From NCBI RefSeq assembly GCF_037414475.1, contig NZ_CP147913.1, positions 3,286,001-3,350,000 of the forward strand: a stretch of 64,000 bases of DNA, in the 5' to 3' direction. Each line of letters begins with the position of its first letter. The first letter of the stretch is position 1. A program made the translations under genes and the position numbers. This document shows positions 1 through 7,808 of the stretch, one piece after another. The notes beneath the pieces are model-generated. The model saw only the letters and a program-made list of their open reading frames with translations. It was not told the origin of the DNA and did no database searches. The DNA comes from Myxococcus stipitatus. GTDB taxonomy: Bacteria > Myxococcota > Myxococcia > Myxococcales > Myxococcaceae.

Positions 1-72
1 GCGACGCCGTGTCGATGTCGTAAGGCCCCTAACTAGTCGGCGCAACGAAAAACTTCAAAACGGGAGACGGCG

Positions 73-384
73 GTGGACGGAAGGGCCTGCTCGCCCGCCC
101 GAAGTGTGAAGCGGTGCGCCTGGTGCCACGCGGGCCGTTATGAAGTGGGCGTGCTCGATGTGAAGGACCCCACCGTGCAGGCGGCGCTGCGCCGCGCTTG
201 TGAGGAGGCCGGCCTGCCGGACTCGCTGCGTGGATGTGTGTATCCGCTGCTCAGGGACGCGGAGGGCGACTGGCCCACCTGCTGCGGTGGAGGCTGCATG
301 CCGTGTTCGTCCACCCTGGCGGATGTGGCGGTGCGCACACTGGAACTTCTCGGCACGCCCCGCTCCACGCCCGTGCCGCCGTGA
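73..384 (+). CDS. small cysteine-rich hypothetical protein
   Basis: A 103-residue protein that I do not recognise. It has nine cysteines. An early CxxC pair (CAWC, about residues 15-18) and a C-terminal cluster (CCGGGCMPC, about residues 70-78) suggest metal binding or redox activity, which is inference. The GTG start at 73 is chosen because a GGGAG lies at 62-66 with good spacing and an in-frame stop lies at 34-36. No signal peptide or membrane segment is evident. The next gene starts 28 bases downstream on the same strand, so the two may be co-transcribed. Third-position GC is high, as expected for real coding sequence here. Confidence 0.6.
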   Translation: MDGRACSPARSVKRCAWCHAGRYEVGVLDVKDPTVQAALRRACEEAGLPDSLRGCVYPLLRDAEGDWPTCCGGGCMPCSSTLADVAVRTLELLGTPRSTPVPP

Positions 385-412
385 AGGCGGACTGACGTAG
401 GCTTGGGGACAC

Positions 413-964
413 ATGAGCCCCATCGTCCATGCGGAGCTGTCGTGGCTGATGTCCCAGGTCCTGCGCGAGCGAAGGGACCGCATCCTCGTCATGTGCGCGG
501 GGCTCGCTCCGGATGTGGATGGGCTCACGCTGCTGGCGGGCGAGGCCATGTACGTGCGCTATCACCATGTGCTCTTCCACGGTTACGTGGGGGCGCTCAT
601 CACCACCGCGGTGTGTGTGGCGATGGCGCGGCAACGGGTGCTCGTGGCCGCGCTCGCGCTGGGTGCGTTCCACCTGCACCTGCTCTGCGACCTCGCGGGC
701 AGTGGGCCTGGATGGCCCATCCACTACTTCTGGCCCACGAGCATGCGGGAGTGGTTCTGGGCGGGGCAGTGGAACCTGGCGTCGTGGCAGAACTCGGTCA
801 TCGGGCTCGTCGTGACGCTGGTGTGCCTGGCGTGCGCGCTGCGATGGCGGAGGACCTTCGTGGAGGTGTTCTCGCCTCGCTGGGATGCGGTGGTGACCCA
901 GACGCTGCGCAAGCGCTTCCTGTCTGAGCCTGGGACGTCCGCGTCCACGCCCACCGGAAACTGA
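413..964 (+). CDS. YdjM/DUF457-like membrane-bound metal-dependent hydrolase
   Basis: A 183-residue integral membrane protein. The arrangement of an early His, APDVDG, RYHHVLFHG, HLHLLCD and a later WPIHYFWP matches the His/Asp pattern of the YdjM (DUF457) family of putative inner-membrane metal-dependent hydrolases. Hydrophobic stretches at about residues 62-76, 82-100 and 140-158 would be membrane segments. No substrate is established for this family. The start at 413 is supported by a purine-rich TTGGGGA just upstream. It follows the small Cys-rich gene closely and lies 149 bases before cobT. A link to cobalamin metabolism is not indicated by the sequence. Confidence 0.7.
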   Translation: MSPIVHAELSWLMSQVLRERRDRILVMCAGLAPDVDGLTLLAGEAMYVRYHHVLFHGYVGALITTAVCVAMARQRVLVAALALGAFHLHLLCDLAGSGPGWPIHYFWPTSMREWFWAGQWNLASWQNSVIGLVVTLVCLACALRWRRTFVEVFSPRWDAVVTQTLRKRFLSEPGTSASTPTGN

Positions 965-1024
965 GTCGCACCGAGCGTCTGTAGTCCACGAACATGCGCG
1001 GTGAGGTTGTGTCCACCAGCGTGC

Positions 1025-1043
1025 AGCGCCGAAGCGCGGCGCT
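1025..1043 (+). terminator. possible stem-loop between the hydrolase gene and cobT
   Basis: AGCGCCG at 1025-1031 pairs perfectly with CGGCGCT at 1037-1043 around a 5-base loop, 60 bases after the upstream stop codon. There is no T-run, so this is a GC-rich hairpin that may end the upstream transcript or sit in the cobT leader. No cobalamin riboswitch core was recognised in this 149-base gap. Confidence 0.35.
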
Positions 1044-1113
1044 CGTTCGGATACATTGCCTGGTGGCATCCCGCACGCCTAGCTTGAAGGGGTTTCCGCT
1101 AAGGGGCTCCCCC

Positions 1114-2175
1114 ATGCCTGCGTATCGCGAAGTACTCGCCCGGATTCCCGACCCCGATACCGACGCTGGCAGGCAGTGCCAGGGATTGCTGGACATGAAG
1201 ACCAAGCCTCAAGGCAGCCTCGGGCGCCTGGAGGAGCTGGCCTGTCAGTGGGCCGCGCTGCGAGGAGAGGCCGCGCCCGCCATGCCTCGCAAGGGGCTGG
1301 TGGTGATGGCCGCGGACCATGGCGTGACGGAGGAAGGCGTGAGCGCCTATCCCGCCGAAGTCACCGCGCAGATGGTCGCCAACTTCTCCCGAGGCGGCGC
1401 CGCCATCAACGTCCTCGCCCGGCAGCACGACGTCCGCGTGGAGGTCGTGGACATGGGCGTGCGCGCGCCGCTCCCTGGACTCCAGGGCGTGCGCAACCAC
1501 CGCCTCGGGCCTGGGACGGGGAACTTCGCGCGTGGGCCCGCGATGTCGCGCCGGCTGGCCGAGGAGGCCCTGAGCGTGGGCGCGCTGCTGGCGCTGGAGC
1601 TGGCGGAGTCGGGCGTGACGCTGGTGGGCCTGGGGGACATGGGCATCGGCAACACCACCGCGTCGGCGGCGCTCACGTGTGTGCTCGCGGGAGTGTCGCC
1701 CGACATGGCCACGGGGCGCGGCACGGGCGTGGATGACGCGGGCCTCACGCGCAAGGTGGAGGTGGTGCGGCGCGCGCTGGCGGTGAACCAGCCGGACGCG
1801 GCGGACCCGCTGGATGTGCTGGCCAAGGTGGGGGGCTTCGAAATCGCGGGCCTGGCAGGTGTGGCGCTGGGCGCGGCGTCGCGGCGTGTGCCGGTGATGC
1901 TGGATGGCTTCATCTCATCTGTCGCGGGCCTGGTGGCGGCGCGGTTGTGTCCCAGGGTGATGCCCTTCCTGCTCGCCAGTCACATGTCTCGCGAGGCGGG
2001 CCACCGCCGGGTGCTGGAGGCCCTTCGGCTGCGGCCCCTGTTGGACCTGGGCCTGCGGCTGGGCGAGGGCACCGGCGCGGTGCTCGCCATGGGCTTGATG
2101 GACAGCAGCCTGCGCGTGTTGCACGAGATGGCCACGTTCGCCTCGGCGGGGGTCGCGGAGAAGACGCGGCGCTGA
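1114..2175 (+). CDS. cobT: nicotinate-nucleotide--dimethylbenzimidazole phosphoribosyltransferase
   Basis: CobT transfers the phosphoribosyl group of nicotinate mononucleotide to 5,6-dimethylbenzimidazole, giving alpha-ribazole phosphate for the lower cobalamin loop. The 353-residue length is normal for the family. Visible family motifs are KPQGSLG (31-37), AADHGV (66-71), GDMGIGNTT (174-182) and GEGTGA, whose Glu318 aligns with the catalytic Glu317 of the Salmonella enzyme. The frame is open upstream to an ATG at 994, but 1114 gives the usual family N-terminus, so I chose it. cobS follows after 47 bases and cobC 22 bases after that, forming a nucleotide-loop assembly operon. Confidence 0.95.
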   Translation: MPAYREVLARIPDPDTDAGRQCQGLLDMKTKPQGSLGRLEELACQWAALRGEAAPAMPRKGLVVMAADHGVTEEGVSAYPAEVTAQMVANFSRGGAAINVLARQHDVRVEVVDMGVRAPLPGLQGVRNHRLGPGTGNFARGPAMSRRLAEEALSVGALLALELAESGVTLVGLGDMGIGNTTASAALTCVLAGVSPDMATGRGTGVDDAGLTRKVEVVRRALAVNQPDAADPLDVLAKVGGFEIAGLAGVALGAASRRVPVMLDGFISSVAGLVAARLCPRVMPFLLASHMSREAGHRRVLEALRLRPLLDLGLRLGEGTGAVLAMGLMDSSLRVLHEMATFASAGVAEKTRR

Positions 2176-2194
2176 CGCTCGCCGTGGCGGCGGA

Positions 2195-2219
2195 AACGTG
2201 GCAGGAGTCGCGCCACGTT
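2195..2219 (+). promoter_or_regulatory. hairpin presenting the cobS Shine-Dalgarno in its loop
   Basis: AACGTGGC (2195-2202) pairs perfectly with GCCACGTT (2212-2219). The 9-base loop begins with AGGAG (2203-2207), the only Shine-Dalgarno candidate for cobS. That AGGAG is 15 bases from the ATG, which is long for linear spacing, so folding of the stem may matter for cobS translation. The structure is seen in the sequence; the regulatory role is inference. Confidence 0.4.
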
Positions 2220-2222
2220 CCC

Positions 2223-2963
2223 ATGAAGCGACTCTTCGCCAGCATCGCCTTCCTCACGCGCATCCCCGTCCCCGGCGCCGCGACGTTCGACGCCGCCGAC
2301 GTGGGCCGCTCGACGCTCTGCTTTCCCCTGGTCGGTGCCCTGCTGGCGGTGCTGCTCGTGGGAGTGCGCCACCTGCTCTACCCGCTGCTGCCCGCCACGG
2401 TGACGGCGTTCGTGTTGCTCGCGGTGTACGCGCTGCTGACGGGCGCGCTGCACCTGGATGGGCTCGCGGACATGGCGGATGGCTTCGGCGGCGGGCGCAC
2501 GAAAGAAGACGTGCTGCGCATCATGCGCGACCACGTGATTGGCGCGTATGCCGGCGTCACCCTGGTGCTGATGCTGGGCTTGAAGGCGAGCGCGCTGGCG
2601 GCACTGCTGGAGCGCGGACAAGCGGATACCGCGTTGGTGGTGGCGCTGGTGCTGGGCCGGTGGGGCTCCGTTCCTCAAGGGTGGCTATTGCCTTATGCGC
2701 GCCGCACGGGAGGCCTTGGCATGGCCATCACCGACCATGTCGGGCGCGTGGAGGTGTTCGGAGCCACGGTGCTGGCGCTCAGCTTCGCGCTGGGGTTGAT
2801 GGGTTGGCGCGGCGGGGTGCTGCTCGCCGTGGTGGCCGGAGTGTCCGCGCTCCAGGGCTGGTGGTGCCGCCGGAGGATTGACGGAATCACGGGCGACACC
2901 ATGGGCGCGAACACCGAGATTTGTGAGGCGGTGGTGCTCGTGGTGGCGCTGGCGCTCGGCTGA
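2223..2963 (+). CDS. cobS: adenosylcobinamide-GDP ribazoletransferase
   Basis: CobS is the integral membrane cobalamin synthase that joins adenosylcobinamide-GDP to alpha-ribazole (or its phosphate). It has 246 residues, the usual length, and several membrane segments. The family signature HLDGLADMADGFGG lies at 77-90, followed by RIMRDHVIGAYA; the Asp-rich part is thought to bind metal. A second conserved stretch, ITGDTMGANTEICE, lies near the C-terminus. The ATG at 2223 is chosen because no other in-frame start lies near and MKRLFASIAFLTRIPVP is the usual CobS N-terminus. It sits between cobT and cobC on the same strand. Confidence 0.95.
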   Translation: MKRLFASIAFLTRIPVPGAATFDAADVGRSTLCFPLVGALLAVLLVGVRHLLYPLLPATVTAFVLLAVYALLTGALHLDGLADMADGFGGGRTKEDVLRIMRDHVIGAYAGVTLVLMLGLKASALAALLERGQADTALVVALVLGRWGSVPQGWLLPYARRTGGLGMAITDHVGRVEVFGATVLALSFALGLMGWRGGVLLAVVAGVSALQGWWCRRRIDGITGDTMGANTEICEAVVLVVALALG

Positions 2964-2985
2964 GTCTCGAGGAGGGAGGACAAGC

Positions 2986-3606
2986 GTGGACTGGCGGCTC
3001 CCCAGCGGCGTGACGCGGATGATTCTGGTGAGGCACGGCAAGCCCTCGGAGGAGATGAAGGGCCGCTGTTATGGGCGGCTCGACGTGGGCCTCGCGCCGG
3101 AGGGCCACGTGCAAGCGCAGCGCGCGGCGAGCCTGCTCTCCCAGGTGGAGCTCCACGGCCTTTATTCGAGTCCGCGGCTGCGCGCGCTCGACACGGCAAA
3201 GCGGGTGGCGGAGTGGCGCGGCGTGGGCATCGAGGTGGACGAAGCCTTTCGCGAAATCGACTTCGGGCTCTTCGAGGGGCTCACCTACGAAGAAGCCGAG
3301 CGCCGCTTCCCGAGCCTCTATGCGGAGTGGATGGCGCACCCCGAGCAGGTGCGGTTCCCCGAGGGAGAGACGTTCTCGGAGATGCGCGTGCGAGTGCGCG
3401 AGGGAGGCCGGGCCTTGCGCGCACGGCATCCAGGCCAGTGCTTCGCGCTGGTGTCACACGGAGGAGTCAACCGCACGCTGCTGGCCGAAGCGCTGGGAAT
3501 GGCGGACCAGCACCTGTTCCGGCTGGACCAGGTCCACGCGGCGGTGAACGTCATCGACTTCTACGACGACGAGCCCGTGGTGAAGCTGATGAACCTGGAG
3601 CCTTGA
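2986..3606 (+). CDS. cobC: alpha-ribazole phosphatase, histidine phosphatase family
   Basis: A 206-residue phosphoglycerate-mutase-type phosphatase that would remove the 5'-phosphate from alpha-ribazole phosphate or adenosylcobalamin phosphate. The phosphohistidine motif LVRHGKP lies at about residues 14-20, and the second catalytic His is in LVSHGGVNR near the C-terminus. REIDFGLFEG in the middle is typical of the CobC/PhoE group. GTG at 2986 is preferred because GGAGGGAGGA (2971-2980) lies directly upstream; an ATG at 3019 would cut off 11 residues. Its place after cobT and cobS supports the CobC assignment over a generic phosphatase. Confidence 0.88.
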   Translation: MDWRLPSGVTRMILVRHGKPSEEMKGRCYGRLDVGLAPEGHVQAQRAASLLSQVELHGLYSSPRLRALDTAKRVAEWRGVGIEVDEAFREIDFGLFEGLTYEEAERRFPSLYAEWMAHPEQVRFPEGETFSEMRVRVREGGRALRARHPGQCFALVSHGGVNRTLLAEALGMADQHLFRLDQVHAAVNVIDFYDDEPVVKLMNLEP

Positions 3607-3616
3607 GTCCCTCGGC

Positions 3617-4558
3617 TCAGGTGGACCTGCGAGCCACCAGGTACACGAGCAACGGCGTGCCCAGGGCCGCGGTGACCAGTCCCACGGGAGGCTCGCGGCC
3701 GGGCATGATGACGCGAGTCAGCGCGTCGCACAGCACCAGGAAGCTGGCCCCCACCACCACCGAGCACGGCAGCAACACACGGCGACTCACGCCGAGCACG
3801 CGCCGGACGATGTGCGGGACGATGAGCTCCACGAAGGCGATGGGGCCACACCACGCGACACAGCCCGCGACACCCATCGCGCCCAAGCCGATGGCGACGA
3901 TGCGCACCACCCGCACGTTGACGCCTTGGGATTCGGCGTGCTCCTCGCCCGCGATGAACACCTCCAGCGCGCGCGTGAGCAGCAAGAGCCCCACCACCGA
4001 CACGGCGGCGACAGGCAGCAACATCACGATGCCCTGGTAACCCACCTGCGGCAGATGCCCCATGGTCCACCGAGTGGCCGCGAGCAACTCCGCCGAGTCC
4101 GCCGAGAACTGCACGCCCGTGGAGATGGCTCCCGCCGCCATGGAGAACGCGATGCCAGCGAGGACCAGGTCGTTCATCCGAACGCTCCGCCCCGCGGCGA
4201 TGGCGGCCACCAGCATGCTGACGCCCAGCGCACCCGCGAAGGCTGCGGCGGTGATGAGCGGCAAGCCCCACACCGCGTTGCGAGCACCCAGGACGATGGC
4301 CACCAGCGCGCCCAACGTGGCGCCGGCCGTGGTGCCCACGGTGCTCGGAGCGGCGAGCGGGTTGGCGAAGAGCGATTGATACACCGCGCCCACCAGCGAC
4401 AGCGTGCCACCCACGAGCAGCGCCATCAGCGTCCGAGGGATGCGCAACTGCCAGAGGATGAAGTCGCGCGCGTCCGGCGGCATCGGCGGACCGATGAAGG
4501 GCGCCACCGCAATCACCGCCACGCAGACCAGCAGCGTCACCATCAGCCGCGTCTTCAT
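3617..4558 (-). CDS. btuC: cobalamin/iron-siderophore ABC transporter permease, BtuC/FecCD family
   Basis: A 313-residue inner-membrane permease of the FecCD family, with about nine to ten hydrophobic helices. The family signature is visible as QSLFANPLAAPSTVGTTAGA near residues 66-85, and LIVPHIVRR later in the chain matches the conserved loop that contacts the ATPase. It is the last gene of the minus-strand btuF-btuD-btuC set and overlaps btuD by four bases. It converges with cobC, leaving only 10 bases between the stop codons. Cobalamin is the likely substrate because the whole neighbourhood is cobalamin assembly. The FecCD family alone cannot distinguish B12 from siderophores. Confidence 0.85.
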   Translation of the reverse strand: MKTRLMVTLLVCVAVIAVAPFIGPPMPPDARDFILWQLRIPRTLMALLVGGTLSLVGAVYQSLFANPLAAPSTVGTTAGATLGALVAIVLGARNAVWGLPLITAAAFAGALGVSMLVAAIAAGRSVRMNDLVLAGIAFSMAAGAISTGVQFSADSAELLAATRWTMGHLPQVGYQGIVMLLPVAAVSVVGLLLLTRALEVFIAGEEHAESQGVNVRVVRIVAIGLGAMGVAGCVAWCGPIAFVELIVPHIVRRVLGVSRRVLLPCSVVVGASFLVLCDALTRVIMPGREPPVGLVTAALGTPLLVYLVARRST

Positions 4559-5349
4559 GGCCCGCGCTCCAGGGGCAGGCTCACGAAGACCCGGCGGCCC
4601 TCCACTTCCAGGCCGCGCATCCGCACCGAGAACACGTGGCCCAGGTGCTCACCCAGGTCCGGCGCGTCGTAGCTCGACTCGAAGGCGACCCGGCCGCGCG
4701 ACAGCCCCACCACGCGAATCCGTCCCTCGCTCCCCTCCCGCATCGCATGGGCGAGCACGTTGATGTCATGGGTGATGCACAGCACCCCCAGCCCCGAGCG
4801 CCACAGCCGCCCCACCAGCGCGTACAGCTCCAGTTGCTGCGCGGGGTCCAGGAAGTTGGCGGGCTCGTCCAGCATCACCAGCGGAGCTTCCTGGGCGAGC
4901 AGCGCCGCCACGGCGACACGCTGCTGCTCTCCTCCGGAGAGCTCGGTGATGGGGCGCGGAGCGAGCGCATCCGCCTGCACACGCGCGAGCGCCGTGAGCG
5001 CCACCTCTTCCGAACGGCGACGTGACTCGAGGAAGCGGTAGCGGGCGGCGGCGACATGCTCCAGCGCGGTGATGGGCTCGGACACCTGCACGCGCTGGGG
5101 CAGCCAGGCGAGGAACGCGGCCCGCTCCCGAGGCGAGAGCGCCGAGACTTCGCGCCCTCCCATCGTGACGCTCCCCGCATCCAGCCGTTGCAGTCCGAGC
5201 GCCGCGCGCATCAGCGTCGACTTGCCCGCGCCGTTGGGCCCGACGATGGCCACGAAGTCCCCGGGCGCGACGTGGAGGGACACGTCCTCCAGCAGCAGCC
5301 GCCCGCCCTTGCGCACCGTCGCGCCGGAGACCGCCAGGGACGACGTCAT
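4555..5349 (-). CDS. btuD: cobalamin ABC transporter ATP-binding protein
   Basis: The ATPase of the B12-type importer, 264 residues. Walker A GPNGAGKS lies at 37-44, the Q-loop around WLPQRV (83-88), the ABC signature LSGGEQQ at 137-143, Walker B LVMLDEP at 157-163 and the switch His in CITHDIN. The start ATG overlaps the stop of btuF by four bases, and the gene end overlaps btuC by four bases, so the three are translationally coupled. The frame extends upstream of 5349, but the overlap and the conserved N-terminus fix the start. Confidence 0.9.
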   Translation of the reverse strand: MTSSLAVSGATVRKGGRLLLEDVSLHVAPGDFVAIVGPNGAGKSTLMRAALGLQRLDAGSVTMGGREVSALSPRERAAFLAWLPQRVQVSEPITALEHVAAARYRFLESRRRSEEVALTALARVQADALAPRPITELSGGEQQRVAVAALLAQEAPLVMLDEPANFLDPAQQLELYALVGRLWRSGLGVLCITHDINVLAHAMREGSEGRIRVVGLSRGRVAFESSYDAPDLGEHLGHVFSVRMRGLEVEGRRVFVSLPLERGP

Positions 5350-6215
5350 GGGGCCTTCGCGTCGAAGCGCAGCGCGGCCTGGAGCTTCTCCACCAGGTCC
5401 AGGATGCGAGGCCCGGTGGACTGCACGCCCGGCCCCGACACCAGCTTCACCCGGCCCTGCTTCACCGCCCGCAGCACGGACAGCTGCTTCCACGCCGCCA
5501 GGTGACGCGCCTCTTCTTCCGGCGACAGGCGCGGCCCTTCCAGCAACACCACGATGATGTCCGGGTCCAGCGTCATGAGCTGTTCGACGGAGATGTTGGG
5601 CGGACCCGCGGGGGCATCCGCGATGGCGTTGCGCGCACCCGCGGCCTCCAGCGCCGCGCCGTGGAGCGAGTCCTTGCGGATGTACCAGATGCTGGAGAGC
5701 CCAGCCTCCGCATCGCCAATCACCAACAGCACCCGAGGCGCATCCGGCGGTGGCTTCCGCTTCAGCGTCGTCTCCACCTGTTGCGCGAGCTTCGAGGCCA
5801 CCTCCTCGCGACCTGTCTGTCGGCCCAGCTCTCGGATGCCGTTCGCCACGTCATCCACGCTGAGCCAGGGCAGCACCTTCACGGGGGCCACGGCGGAGAG
5901 CGAGCCGGCGGGGGCCTGCTTCACCTGCTCGTCGAGGATGAGGGTCGGCTTGAGCCGGGCGATGGCCTCGTAGTTGGGCGCCAGCGTGGAACCCACTTTG
6001 GGCACCGACGCCGTCTCGGGAGGCCAGGAGGAGTAGTCGGAGAGCCCCACCACCTGCTCCCCCGCGCCCAGGGCGTAGAGCGTCTCGGAGATGCCGGGCG
6101 ACAACGCGACGAGGCGCCGAGGGCCCGCCTCCTGAGTCGCAGGAGCGGAACGCTGGCAGCCCACGAGCAGCGTGAGGGCGAGGCCGAGGAGACGGAGGGT
6201 GCGTGCGGCGGACAT
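5346..6215 (-). CDS. btuF: cobalamin-binding periplasmic lipoprotein
   Basis: A 289-residue substrate-binding protein of the class III BtuF/FhuD/FepB type. A type II signal peptide ends in LLVGC with the lipidated Cys at residue 20, so the protein should be membrane-anchored and face the periplasm. RRLVALSPGISETLYALG and VVGLSDYSSWPP are the conserved N-lobe elements; the tyrosine and tryptophans near them fit a corrin pocket. It is the first gene of btuF-btuD-btuC and is divergent from cobQ across 63 bases. B12 as ligand is inferred from the neighbours and from the BtuF-like N-lobe. Confidence 0.88.
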   Translation of the reverse strand: MSAARTLRLLGLALTLLVGCQRSAPATQEAGPRRLVALSPGISETLYALGAGEQVVGLSDYSSWPPETASVPKVGSTLAPNYEAIARLKPTLILDEQVKQAPAGSLSAVAPVKVLPWLSVDDVANGIRELGRQTGREEVASKLAQQVETTLKRKPPPDAPRVLLVIGDAEAGLSSIWYIRKDSLHGAALEAAGARNAIADAPAGPPNISVEQLMTLDPDIIVVLLEGPRLSPEEEARHLAAWKQLSVLRAVKQGRVKLVSGPGVQSTGPRILDLVEKLQAALRFDAKAP

Positions 6216-6278
6216 GGCGCGGAGGGGAACCCGTGAACGGTTGGCGCCCTATAGTGCACGCGCGACAGGAGACCCGCC
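6216..6278. promoter_or_regulatory. divergent btuF/cobQ control region
   Basis: These 63 bases separate the starts of btuF (minus) and cobQ (plus) and must hold both promoters or their 3' parts. A TATAGT at 6250-6255 is a plausible -10 for cobQ, but no convincing -35 lies 17 bases upstream. ACAGGAG at 6266-6272 is a good cobQ ribosome-binding site. The region is too short for a full cobalamin riboswitch, and no B12 box was recognised. Confidence 0.4.
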
Positions 6279-7751
6279 ATGCCGAAGCGCCCTCATCTCA
6301 TGATTCAAGGCACGGGCTCCCACGTGGGGAAGACCACGCTGGTCGCCGGCCTGTGCCGCCTGTTCGCCAACCAGGGGCTGCGCGTGGCCCCCTTCAAGTC
6401 GCAGAACATGTCCCTCAACTCCTTCGTCACGGAGGAGAACGAGGAGATTGCCCGCGCGACAGCGGTGCAGTCCTTCGCGGCGCGGCAGCGGCCCATCGTC
6501 CACATGAACCCGCTGCTGCTCAAGCCCAAGTCGGACAGTGTCAGCCAGCTCATCATCCACGGCAGGCCCCACCGGGACGTCGACGCCTACGAGTACTTCC
6601 TCTCCGACACCCACCGCGCGCTCAAGCTGGCCGCCATCCAGGAGTCCATCGACCACCTGAACCGCCACTTCGACCTGGTCATCGCCGAGGGCGCCGGGAG
6701 CTGCGCTGAGCCCAACCTGCGGCCCTTCGACGTCGTGAACATGGAGGTGGCGCACCGGCTGGACGCACGCGTCTTGCTGGCGACGGACATCGACAAGGGC
6801 GGCGTCGCGGCCGAGCTCCTCGGCACCTTGAAGGTCCTGGAGCTCGTCGCTCCGGGCGATTTGGAGCGCATCACCGGCTTCATCATCAACAAGTTCCGAG
6901 GTGACCGGCAGGTCCTCCAGCCCGCCATCGACTTCATCGAGCAACACACTCAGCGGCCCGTCGCCGGCGTGCTGCCGTATCTCTCGCTCGCACTCGAGGA
7001 GGAGGACCGCGTCCAGCCTCGGATGCGGGGCACGCCTGAAATCGACGTGGCGGTCGTCTACCTGCCGCACATCTCGAACAGCACCGACTTCGACTATCTG
7101 CAGGAGGAGCCCCACGTCCGCGTCCGCTTCGTGCGCTCCGTGGACCAACTGGGTGCTCCGGACGCGGTCATCCTCCCTGGGACGAAGAACACCGTGGGGG
7201 ACCTCGTGCATCTGCGGCGCATCGGCTTCGACCGGGCCCTTCTGGAACTCAGCACCTCCACGCCGATTGTCGGCATCTGCGGCGGATTCCAGATGCTCGG
7301 GCGCGCGTTGCTCGACGAGGGGCGGCGTGAATCGGAGCACGGGAGCACGACGGGACTGGGGTTGCTCGACATCGACGTGGAGTTCCTCCCTGGCAAGACG
7401 GTGGTCAATCGCCGCTTTGCTCCGACTCGGGACAACCCATTCGCGAGCGCGGGTGAGGTGTCGGGGTATGAGATTCACTCGGGACTCGTCCGGTACGCGA
7501 GCGCGCGTCCGCTCTACACGTATGCGGGAGGCGTCGATGGCGCGGTCCATGAACGGCTGCCCATCTTCGGCACCTTCATCCATGACCTGTTCAAGAACCC
7601 GCGACTGAGCCGCGCGTTCATCGACCTGCTGCGCCAACGCAAGGGGTTGCCAGCACTGACCGAACCCTTGTGCAATCACGACACGCGCCGGGAGGAGAGC
7701 TACAATCGCCTCGCAGCCGCCCTGGCCGAGCACCTGACCATCCCTGACTGA
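6279..7751 (+). CDS. cobQ: cobyric acid synthase (glutamine-hydrolysing)
   Basis: CobQ amidates the b, d, e and g carboxylates of adenosylcobyrinic acid a,c-diamide, using ATP and glutamine, to give adenosylcobyric acid. The 490-residue length is typical. The N-terminal dethiobiotin-synthetase-like domain starts with P-loop GTGSHVGKT (11-19) and NMSLNSFV. The C-terminal class I glutaminase-like domain has IVGICGGFQMLG with nucleophile Cys334 and a late GYEIHSG carrying the catalytic His. ACAGGAG just upstream fixes the ATG at 6279. It is transcribed away from btuFDC. Other corrin-ring genes must lie elsewhere. Confidence 0.95.
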   Translation: MPKRPHLMIQGTGSHVGKTTLVAGLCRLFANQGLRVAPFKSQNMSLNSFVTEENEEIARATAVQSFAARQRPIVHMNPLLLKPKSDSVSQLIIHGRPHRDVDAYEYFLSDTHRALKLAAIQESIDHLNRHFDLVIAEGAGSCAEPNLRPFDVVNMEVAHRLDARVLLATDIDKGGVAAELLGTLKVLELVAPGDLERITGFIINKFRGDRQVLQPAIDFIEQHTQRPVAGVLPYLSLALEEEDRVQPRMRGTPEIDVAVVYLPHISNSTDFDYLQEEPHVRVRFVRSVDQLGAPDAVILPGTKNTVGDLVHLRRIGFDRALLELSTSTPIVGICGGFQMLGRALLDEGRRESEHGSTTGLGLLDIDVEFLPGKTVVNRRFAPTRDNPFASAGEVSGYEIHSGLVRYASARPLYTYAGGVDGAVHERLPIFGTFIHDLFKNPRLSRAFIDLLRQRKGLPALTEPLCNHDTRREESYNRLAAALAEHLTIPD

Positions 7752-7808
7752 CTCCATCCCGCCGAGGGAGGCTCTTCCGCAGCTGTCGTTCGCAGGAGGA
7801 GGCTCAAC

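Noticed and set aside
3..23. C-terminal tail of a gene entering from the left edge (frame ending TCG TAA at 23)
   Set aside because: Only six codons are visible, so it cannot be distinguished from chance.
251..1069. Long minus-strand open frame opposite the YdjM-like gene
   Set aside because: It is His/Arg/Pro-rich and the antisense shadow of the real gene; such frames are common in 70% GC DNA.
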